Assembly (NCBI GenBank): GCA_019323495.1
Contig: JAHWHE010000041.1
Coordinates: forward strand, 1-18,467
DNA from: Candidatus Woesearchaeota archaeon
Lineage (GTDB): Archaea > Nanobdellota > Nanobdellia > Woesearchaeales > WJKV01
Direction: 5' to 3'
DNA: 18,467 nucleotides
In this document: one piece after another, positions 12,346-18,467 of the stretch
How the letters are laid out: each line of letters begins with the position of its first letter
How positions within the stretch are numbered: the stretch's first letter is position 1
The notes under the pieces: generated by a model
The model's database searches: none
What the model saw: only the letters and a program-made list of their open reading frames with translations
Told to the model about the DNA's origin: nothing
Made by a program: the position numbers and the translations under genes

Positions 12346-14202
12346 AGAGAAATCTTCGAATCTAAAGCATTCTTGATGATATGCAAGTTTCACTCTAACC
12401 GGGGCCGGACCTTTTTTGTTTCTGGCAATTATCAGATTGACTGGCTCGCTTTCTTCTTTTTTTCTCTCTTTTGAATCTGCTGTATAATATTGAGGTCTGT
12501 GGAACAATATGGTTGTGTTTGCAAGCTCTGTCGACAATGTGCCAAGAATATTGTTCAGCCTAGGAACTCCGCTGCTTCTCAATTCTGCATCGCCTGAACA
12601 GCCAGTTACTATGATTACAGGTATCCCGAGACTTTGCGCAACAACATACAAGGAATGCGCAACCGTATTAAGTCTTTTTTCTTCCCTGTTTTCGATGTAG
12701 GATTTGCCCTCAAAAGTACCTCGTTCATATTTGCTTTGCATTTCATAAGTAACTATTTCTTTTTCCAGCATGGAGCTAGGTCTGCGATAAACCATTTCAT
12801 AATTCTTGCTGACATCGATGTGCATTATATCATCCACGATAATGATTTCAGGCGGAGTCTTGAATGCATATTTTGCCTTTACAATCAGATTCTCTAATTT
12901 AACAGTTATATCTTCTCTATTCAGTGCATCAATCACTAATTGATGATGTCGCAAGTTTCTTGCAGCTTCTTTTAATTGTGCCTTTCTATTTTCAGATATT
13001 TGGAAATCAGAGCCTGCTCCTAAAAGCTGCCTCATGGGCACCCTAGATACAGTGCTAAGAAGTCTCAAAGTGAACATGTCTTTTGTATCTAAGGTTGAAA
13101 AATAAAGCACATTCTTTTCCCTGGAAAGCATGTAAGCAAGATTCAATGCAAACTCGCTCGCACCCATCTGCGGCCTGCCTGCAAGTACTGTCAAACCAGG
13201 GTACAAACCTGCTATTTTATCGTCGAGCGCAGAAAAACCAGTTGGGATGCAATAGAACGCAGACCCTTTAAAGGAATTAGTTTCTATCCTCTTCATAATA
13301 CTATGAACAGCAGACTGGGCAGTTCCTAAGGTCCCAAAAACAAGGTTTTCACCGCGCTCCAACTCTCTGAGAGTCTTGTCTGCGTATGCAATAAGTTCTA
13401 CTACCTGCGCGCCTGCATCGCACGCCTTATCTATTATTTTTTCTGATTCATACGAAAGAATCCTGAGGGACGAGATTGCGCGCAGTTCTTCAAGGCATGT
13501 TCGTGCAGCATTAAAACTCAAGGATCTGCAGGATTCAAACTGCGGGCTTGTAAGAAAACTGTAATCTTCTGGCTTAAAATTGTTTTCAGCAGCAGATTTT
13601 TCATCTAATTTATTAAGTATAGCAATGATGTTTGATTCTCCTGTTTTAAGCACAAGCTCCCTTATTGTTTCAAAGATTATCTTGTGGTTTTTGAAAAAGA
13701 AATCTGAAGTTTTTGTTTCTGTAAAAACACCCTCTGTGCCTGGTTGGTTCCTTATACTTTTTTCCCCTTTCAGATTGTACGCAAATCCCACTAAAAGCGC
13801 TTTTTCAGGGTAGCCTTTGGCAAACCTTGGAAATCTTTCCCTTACTACTCCAAATGGCAATCGCAATATAGTCGCAGATTCTCTGATATACCTTGCATAC
13901 GACTGCGCATCAGCCCAACCCATATTTCTTCTTGTGGAAAATCTATCTTCTTCAAGAAAAGCATAATATGAAGGCATCAGGCTCGTATTTTCTTCCAGCG
14001 AATTTTTGACAGAATCCAAATCAATGGGGGTTTTTTCATCTTTCATTTTACGGAGCGTACTAAATACATCCCGTGTTTCTTCTGTAAAACTAAAAGCTTC
14101 CAGCTCCCAGATAATGTCACTAAGCTCTGGATTAAAAACTATCCCTACCAATAGCTCCTTCTCCAGATTTATTCTGTCCCCTCTGCTTACATCGTCTAGC
14201 AT
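12337..14202 (-). CDS. DnaB-like protein with two N-domains and an inactive P-loop
   Basis: This 621-residue protein has two copies of a DnaB N-terminal-like helical domain, at about 12-115 and 132-250, each opening with a LL-VG segment. A DnaB/RecA-type C-terminal domain follows from about 315. The C-domain is clear: TGFSALDDKIAGLYPGLTVLAGRP, a Walker B-like IIIVDD (453-458), LGIPVIIVTG, and the end IIARNKKGP ... CFRFEDF. The Walker A loop reads RPQMGASEF, where active DnaB has RPSMGKT; the essential Lys is Ala348. The SLEM glutamate and the SQ sensor are also not conserved. It is probably a non-hydrolysing DNA- or helicase-binding paralogue, though other roles are open. AAGGAG (14211-14216) lies 8 nt before the ATG, and the gene follows its paralogue by 46 nt. 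Confidence 0.82.
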   Translation of the reverse strand: MLDDVSRGDRINLEKELLVGIVFNPELSDIIWELEAFSFTEETRDVFSTLRKMKDEKTPIDLDSVKNSLEENTSLMPSYYAFLEEDRFSTRRNMGWADAQSYARYIRESATILRLPFGVVRERFPRFAKGYPEKALLVGFAYNLKGEKSIRNQPGTEGVFTETKTSDFFFKNHKIIFETIRELVLKTGESNIIAILNKLDEKSAAENNFKPEDYSFLTSPQFESCRSLSFNAARTCLEELRAISSLRILSYESEKIIDKACDAGAQVVELIAYADKTLRELERGENLVFGTLGTAQSAVHSIMKRIETNSFKGSAFYCIPTGFSALDDKIAGLYPGLTVLAGRPQMGASEFALNLAYMLSREKNVLYFSTLDTKDMFTLRLLSTVSRVPMRQLLGAGSDFQISENRKAQLKEAARNLRHHQLVIDALNREDITVKLENLIVKAKYAFKTPPEIIIVDDIMHIDVSKNYEMVYRRPSSMLEKEIVTYEMQSKYERGTFEGKSYIENREEKRLNTVAHSLYVVAQSLGIPVIIVTGCSGDAELRSSGVPRLNNILGTLSTELANTTILFHRPQYYTADSKERKKEESEPVNLIIARNKKGPAPVRVKLAYHQECFRFEDFSEK

Positions 14203-14248
14203 TTCGCATGCTCCTTATTGCAGTGCATTTATAATGTTTACCCCTATC

Positions 14249-15664
14249 TTATATAAGAGAATCCTCGTCATCTCTATCTGCAGATCTATTAGAAACACTA
14301 TCAAACCTAAACATGTCTGGGAAATATATAACAGTGATATTTCTCGAAGGAGATCTTCCCCTTCTATGAAAAGCGCGCAAATATACATTATCACTAGGGA
14401 ATCCGTTATCATCCCCTTCTTCATAAACACGGGGCCTGTTGAATAAAACTATTGTCTTGCCGAGCTGCTGGAACTGCGGGCCAGTAACATGTCTCAGCCT
14501 CGGGATAGCAGCCTTTACTTTCTCGACATCGCTTGAACAGCCTGTAACAGCAATTACAGGAACATTTAATTCTCTCGCAAGCCTGTCTAGCCCGACTGCA
14601 ATAACATTCAATCTTTCTGTGACATCATCATAGAATCTTGGATTATCTCCCTCAAGCACGTGGGGTGTTCTGTAAGCTACATCTGCCCTCAACCCCAAAA
14701 CATCATCCACAACCACCAGCCCAAGATTCTTATTCTTGAAATGCCTCGACAATGCAATCACTTTTTCAAGATTTAGCTTAGGAGAATCGTCAATGTATAG
14801 ATTCAGTCCGACCAAATCTGTAGCAGCGTCTGCCAATTTATTCAATGCTCTTCGCTGCATATTTGCAGCACCCCTTATTAATTTATAATCAATGCGCGCA
14901 GTCATGCTAAGCAGCTTATTGGTAAAAGTAATCTTATCTTCATTTGTCAAGAAATACAATACTGATAATTTTTCGTCTTTGCCTTTGTTTGCAACTCGAT
15001 GAGCAAGATTCATTGCGAATTCTTTTGCACCGTTATAAGGCCTGCTGGCAAAAACTATGAGCTCTGGATAAAGCCCTCCCATTTCGTCATCCCAATCCTC
15101 GAATCCTGTAAAGATCCTGTCTCTTGGCTTTTCATCTCCTTCACATAATGCTTCAATAGTTTTCATGCTTTCAACTAGGCTGGTCTGCAATTGAACAACT
15201 CCGCCAAAACCAGTAATAAAATGCTCTGTAACATCTTCCATGCTCCTCTGTCCGAGTTGAATCAATTCTTCTGGCTTTAGCTCTCCTTCTTCTGCTGCTC
15301 TTCTAAGTTCTTCTGTTTTTTCACAAAGTAATCTGTTGGTTGAGTATGTGCGCAGTTTTTCTGCGTATGTTCGTGCAAGTTTGAAATCCATCCCCCTCTG
15401 GCTTTGATATTTTGGATGCTCAAGAAAAGCATATTCTTCTGGATCCATGCCTGCGCCTGCAAGAGCTGCTGCAACTGTCAATGAATCAATCTTTCCTTCC
15501 CGTGAAAAAAGCTCCTTAACCACTTCAAATATAGTTCTATGCCTTTGATCAAAGAAATCAAGCGAATGCATCTGTGCCATTGCACCGACTGTTTGCTCTA
15601 GATTGTGTACAAATCCAACTAATATGCCCTGTTCCAGCTCTGTAGTTTGAAAACCTTCCCCCAT
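14249..15664 (-). CDS. DnaB-like protein with one N-domain and an inactive P-loop
   Basis: This 471-residue paralogue of the next gene has one DnaB-N-like domain (about 10-125) and a C-domain from about 185 that follows DnaB closely. Matching blocks include FTGFEDWDDEMGGLYP, LVVVDD (316-321), LARELNVPVIAVTG and FRFDSV. The P-loop reads RPYNGAKEF (208-216): Ala213 takes the place of the Walker A Lys. The catalytic Glu segment (FLTNED) and the SQ sensor (TG) are altered too. The frame is open from 15697, but a TATA-like CTTATAAA (15687-15694) lies within that extension, 26 nt from the ATG at 15664. The shorter start also matches the N-terminus of the paralogue better. It is probably co-transcribed with the second gene. 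MCM is the usual archaeal replicative helicase, so a DnaB-derived pair is unusual. Confidence 0.82.
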   Translation of the reverse strand: MGEGFQTTELEQGILVGFVHNLEQTVGAMAQMHSLDFFDQRHRTIFEVVKELFSREGKIDSLTVAAALAGAGMDPEEYAFLEHPKYQSQRGMDFKLARTYAEKLRTYSTNRLLCEKTEELRRAAEEGELKPEELIQLGQRSMEDVTEHFITGFGGVVQLQTSLVESMKTIEALCEGDEKPRDRIFTGFEDWDDEMGGLYPELIVFASRPYNGAKEFAMNLAHRVANKGKDEKLSVLYFLTNEDKITFTNKLLSMTARIDYKLIRGAANMQRRALNKLADAATDLVGLNLYIDDSPKLNLEKVIALSRHFKNKNLGLVVVDDVLGLRADVAYRTPHVLEGDNPRFYDDVTERLNVIAVGLDRLARELNVPVIAVTGCSSDVEKVKAAIPRLRHVTGPQFQQLGKTIVLFNRPRVYEEGDDNGFPSDNVYLRAFHRRGRSPSRNITVIYFPDMFRFDSVSNRSADRDDEDSLI

Positions 15665-15686
15665 ACTATTATCAGAAAACTGCGAA

Positions 15687-15694
15687 TTTATAAG
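15687..15694 (-). promoter_or_regulatory. TATA-like box for the DnaB-like pair
   Basis: CTTATAAA on the minus strand, centred 26 nt from the ATG at 15664. A second AT-rich box, TTTAAATA, lies near 15709-15717. Confidence 0.5.
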
Positions 15695-15716
15695 CATTTC
15701 TTATTATGTATTTAAA

Positions 15717-16184
15717 CTAGAATTCCAGGTCCTCGAACTCTTTCAGCCATTTGTCGCTGTCCATGCCGAGTGAATAATTGATTATGTCCAGTTTTTTCGT
15801 TCTTAAGAATTTCAAGAACCTTTCCTGCTTTTTCTTGTTCCAGCCGTCGAATGATACAGCTGTCTTGCATAAGTAATTTATCAGGCAGTCCTGCTTTTTT
15901 CTCATTTCTTTTCCTCTGTTCAGCTTAGGATGCAATGGACAGCCAGCTCTCAGGATCCCTTTCTTGTCTCTGATAAATACAACATTCCTGCACACTCCGC
16001 ACCATCTTCTCTGCCCTGCTCTCGGCCTGTTTGCAAACTCTTTGTGCGTCTTGCAGTTTTGATATTCTAATGTGTTTTTCTCTATTCCTTCCCTGACTTC
16101 CCTTGGAGTGCTATAATCATAACCGCAGCATCCAAAGCAGCTCAGATCATCCAGCTGGCACAAGCTTGTCTTTTTATACGCCAT
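15717..16184 (-). CDS. Cysteine-rich putative metal or Fe-S binding protein
   Basis: This 155-residue protein has ten cysteines in ordered groups: Cys9, then CFGCC (16, 19, 20), Cys44, CGVC (62-65), GCPLHP (Cys82, His85), and CLINYLC (100, 106). The order C..CC, then CPLHP, then C-x5-C recalls the YkgJ/UPF0153 family of zinc- or iron-sulfur-binding proteins. The CGVC pair between them is not typical of that family, so the match is tentative. There is no signal peptide or membrane helix. The C-terminal third is charged and helical. TTTTAATA (16208-16215) lies 27 nt from the ATG and overlaps the stop codon of the upstream gene, so it may have its own leaderless promoter. Confidence 0.78.
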   Translation of the reverse strand: MAYKKTSLCQLDDLSCFGCCGYDYSTPREVREGIEKNTLEYQNCKTHKEFANRPRAGQRRWCGVCRNVVFIRDKKGILRAGCPLHPKLNRGKEMRKKQDCLINYLCKTAVSFDGWNKKKQERFLKFLRTKKLDIINYSLGMDSDKWLKEFEDLEF

Positions 16185-16207
16185 GATGTAATTGACAAAA
16201 GAACCGG

Positions 16208-16215
16208 TATTAAAA
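16208..16215 (-). promoter_or_regulatory. TATA-like box for the Cys-rich protein
   Basis: TTTTAATA on the minus strand, centred about 27 nt from the ATG at 16184, in the 33-nt gap behind the metallophosphoesterase stop. Confidence 0.45.
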
Positions 16216-16217
16216 GT

Positions 16218-17207
16218 TTACTGTTTTTTGCGCTTGATTTTTATATTTTTATAGCTTGCTTCTCCGTCGTGGACAGCATAAATTCCTCCATTTCCTTCAA
16301 AACCAGGTCCTGGATTGTAGAACAATTCTTTCACTCTCTTGTTAGGCTTTACGAATTTACCTTTGCAATCATTTCCTTTTCTGCCGCTTTCATGGAAATG
16401 CCCGCAGATCATCTTTGTGACTTTGAGCATCTTGATTACGGTCGCAAGATTCTTGTTTCCCCTGTTCGCGACAACTAGTTTGACAGGATACTTGTGTTTT
16501 CTGAACTCTTTCGTTATGTCTGCTGTAAAGACGTGACCCGGCTCTATTATCGGACCGTTCATCAGAACATAGTCCATCAGCATCTCGCTCTTGATATTCT
16601 TTATCTTGAATTTTCGTAAGACTTTGCCGAATCTTGCAACATCTATCGCATTCAATTTGTTAAATAATGGAGGGACATGGCTGATGATGATTGTTTTTTC
16701 CGGATTTTTCACAAACCTGAAGAGATCCTCTAAAAAGCTGAATTTCAAGACCCTGCCTTCATACCGTTTGTATAATTTCTGTATTTCTCTATAACTTTTA
16801 ATTTCCTTCCTGCCGTTCAATAATTTGAATTGTGCGGCGCCTGTAAGAAAATCGCTGCCAGGCAGAAATACTAGATCATAACCATCCAGTTTTTGCTTTC
16901 TGTTTGACATCTTATTGCAGTCAACAACATTCTTTTTCCTCACATCCTTAATCTTATCGTACTGTGCCTTGGATTCATGGCTTCCAGGAATGACATATAT
17001 TGGACATTTTATCTTTGAAAAGCACCGGAGAACATCTCTCACGCTGTTCTCGTTCCCGAACTCGCTCAAATCTCCATTAAGAACTATCGCATCGACAGGA
17101 TGTTTAAGAAAATACTTGGCAAAATTCCTTGCAGCATCAAGTTTGCCGTGCAGGTCAGCCACAACACCTATCTGTAAGTTCCTCTTTTTTTTACTCTTTT
17201 TTGACAT
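16218..17207 (-). CDS. Calcineurin-like metallophosphoesterase with variant metal site
   Basis: This 329-residue protein has the fold's blocks in order: ADLHG (D18, H20), NGDLSE (D46, E49), PGSHES (75-78), ISHVPP (H177) and CGHFHE (H270, H272). The third block is normally GN-H-E/D. Here Asn is Ser76, which removes a usual ligand of the second metal. GDLSE in place of GDxxD is a known variant. A basic N-terminus (SKKSKKKRN) precedes the first strand, and about 80 residues (95-170) are inserted as a likely helical cap. It is cytoplasmic with an unknown substrate. Its ATG lies inside the last codons of the upstream gene (17-nt overlap), so the two are translated together. It is clearly distinct from the metallophosphoesterase at 6401-7726. 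Confidence 0.88.
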   Translation of the reverse strand: MSKKSKKKRNLQIGVVADLHGKLDAARNFAKYFLKHPVDAIVLNGDLSEFGNENSVRDVLRCFSKIKCPIYVIPGSHESKAQYDKIKDVRKKNVVDCNKMSNRKQKLDGYDLVFLPGSDFLTGAAQFKLLNGRKEIKSYREIQKLYKRYEGRVLKFSFLEDLFRFVKNPEKTIIISHVPPLFNKLNAIDVARFGKVLRKFKIKNIKSEMLMDYVLMNGPIIEPGHVFTADITKEFRKHKYPVKLVVANRGNKNLATVIKMLKVTKMICGHFHESGRKGNDCKGKFVKPNKRVKELFYNPGPGFEGNGGIYAVHDGEASYKNIKIKRKKQ

Positions 17208-18441
17208 TCTTTAGATACCAGATTACAAAATCAGGATAAACTTCCCAGGCCCAACAGCCGGATGCGAGCGCTTCATTGATAAATGCCTGGTTCAAGGCGA
17301 CAAATTCAGCACCAAACTCTTGCTCTATTCTTTCTCTGACTTTTCTCACTAATTCATCGCCTGCAATGTATGCAAGCTCAAACATCGCCTGCATAATACT
17401 TATGGCAGGCTGCCATCTTGTATCTTTCCAGAAGAAATACGGGAAACCGTTTTCCTTAAGGTATTCCTGCATGTTAAAGCCTTTCTCTTTCAATTCTCTT
17501 TCTTTCAATACAGAATAATGAGGATAAATTGCAAGCTCTGCATTCCTTACTTCGTTGTTCAGTATAACGCTCTTTAGTTCTGCGTCAGACAGTTCAAGCT
17601 TTTCCTTGTTTTCCTTGATGTATTCAATGCCCCAGTTTTCTCTGTCCATCGCAACGCCTTCTGTGACGCATTTATTGGCCATGTGGAAAATGCCGAAGCT
17701 TCCAAGATGCAATGTGCTTGGAAACTGCAATGAGAACTGCATGTGCCCGCCATGCCCCAGTAATTCGTGCGCAGCCTCGAGATAAGCAAGCGCAGGCTGT
17801 ATTCTATATTTGGCAGGATCCTTGATGCAGAGGAAACTCTTGCTGCTAAGTTCCAGTCTGTTCAATTCTGCCCTGAAATTGCTCCTTTCTTCCCCATAAG
17901 GAGGCAATAGAATCAATTCAAAATCATATTTCTTTGGGATAAAGCCATTCTCTACTCCTAGGTTCAATACGTTTTTCTTGAACTTTGGTATCATTTTCTC
18001 TATCATCCCTCTTGCCTCTGGCGTGTCATTCCTTACAAATCTCGGCCTCAAGAAATTCAACAGCTGTATTCTCTCCCATTGCTTCCTGAAAGGCATCTTC
18101 TTTATGTGCTCTTCAACAAGGTTTAAAGTGCCAGGACCGTGCATTGCAGAAATCACTTCCTGTATTGAATATTTCGTATCAGGATTAGAAAAATAATCTG
18201 CAAAAATCGCCTGCGCATTCAGACCGCACATGATGTGTCTTAGGAATAGTTTGTCAAACGCATCCTCTGGCTCTATGCTTTGAGCGAGCTTCATTATCTC
18301 TGCATGCGCTTCCATTGTTATCTTGAAAGCGAACGGATTATAGATGCTGTTTGCGTAGTCAGCATACATCCTTGTGAACTGAAAGAACATGTCATTCAGC
18401 TTCACCAGCTCTGCATTCTTAAGCTCGAAATGATGGTTCAT
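17191..18441 (-). CDS. Putative zinc metallopeptidase with HExxGHxxH motif
   Basis: This 416-residue, mostly helical protein has AAHELLGHGGHMQ at 223-235 (H225, E226, H230, H233) and, about 25 residues later, CVTEGVAMDRE (E261). A HE..GH motif followed by an EG helix is the layout of the DUF885-type and related gluzincin-like peptidases, where the two motifs hold zinc. The spacing differs from HExxH, so the family assignment is tentative. There is no signal peptide, so it is likely cytoplasmic. The frame is open to the window edge, with an in-frame GTG at 18459. AGGA (18447-18450), 5 nt before the ATG at 18441, favours that start, but a longer protein cannot be excluded. It overlaps the following metallophosphoesterase by 17 nt. 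Confidence 0.78.
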   Translation of the reverse strand: MNHHFELKNAELVKLNDMFFQFTRMYADYANSIYNPFAFKITMEAHAEIMKLAQSIEPEDAFDKLFLRHIMCGLNAQAIFADYFSNPDTKYSIQEVISAMHGPGTLNLVEEHIKKMPFRKQWERIQLLNFLRPRFVRNDTPEARGMIEKMIPKFKKNVLNLGVENGFIPKKYDFELILLPPYGEERSNFRAELNRLELSSKSFLCIKDPAKYRIQPALAYLEAAHELLGHGGHMQFSLQFPSTLHLGSFGIFHMANKCVTEGVAMDRENWGIEYIKENKEKLELSDAELKSVILNNEVRNAELAIYPHYSVLKERELKEKGFNMQEYLKENGFPYFFWKDTRWQPAISIMQAMFELAYIAGDELVRKVRERIEQEFGAEFVALNQAFINEALASGCWAWEVYPDFVIWYLKNVKKE

Positions 18442-18467
18442 AATTTTCCTTGTTTCCACCCGAATAT

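Noticed and set aside
14006..14446. 146-codon plus-strand frame across the junction of the two DnaB-like genes
   Set aside because: Antisense to both genes, with no start signal or recognisable domain.
1..18467. CRISPR arrays, insertion sequences, toxin-antitoxin or known defence genes
   Set aside because: No regularly spaced repeats, transposase motifs or recognised defence domains were found on either strand.

Overview
The window looks like chromosomal DNA from a small-genome DPANN archaeon, most like the Woesearchaeota/Pacearchaeota group. That placement rests on gene style and signals, not on a marker gene. The signals are archaeal: TATA boxes about 26 nt upstream of likely leaderless starts, GGTGA-type ribosome sites on internal genes, a Yip1-family membrane protein, and a tRNA gene that looks interrupted at a non-canonical place. 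Many proteins are lysine/glutamate-rich or coiled-coil and match no family I recognise. There is no rRNA, CRISPR array, transposase or integrase.

Layout. 1-1666 (minus): a tight run of nnrD (NAD(P)H-hydrate dehydratase with a charged N-terminal extension), a HIT-family protein lacking its central histidine, and the start of a third gene that leaves the left edge. Divergent from it, 1809-3212 (plus) encodes a secreted beta-rich protein that reads like a beta-barrel. A B12-binding radical SAM enzyme (3252-4577) and an unknown protein with an internal duplication (4676-5479) follow. A 30-residue Lys-rich peptide ending in three cysteines lies at 5536-5628 (minus), then a five-helix membrane protein (5737-6396, plus).

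6401-12120 is all minus: a metallophosphoesterase; a two-gene unit of a coiled-coil protein and an endonuclease IV/xylose-isomerase-like TIM barrel split by a large insertion; and a tRNA-His / coiled-coil / Yip1 unit. A tRNA-Lys(CTT) gene with a 34-nt insertion at its T-loop is at 12225-12332 (plus).

12337-15664 (minus) holds two adjacent DnaB-like proteins. Both have lost the Walker A lysine and other catalytic residues, and the second-translated one carries two DnaB-N-like domains. 15717-18441 (minus) holds a Cys-rich metal-binding protein, a second metallophosphoesterase, and a putative zinc metallopeptidase with an HExxGHxxH motif.

The best candidates for something undescribed are the pseudo-DnaB pair, the interrupted tRNA-Lys, the split endonuclease IV-like barrel with its coiled-coil partner, and the barrel-like secreted protein. 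No single multi-gene system could be assigned with confidence.
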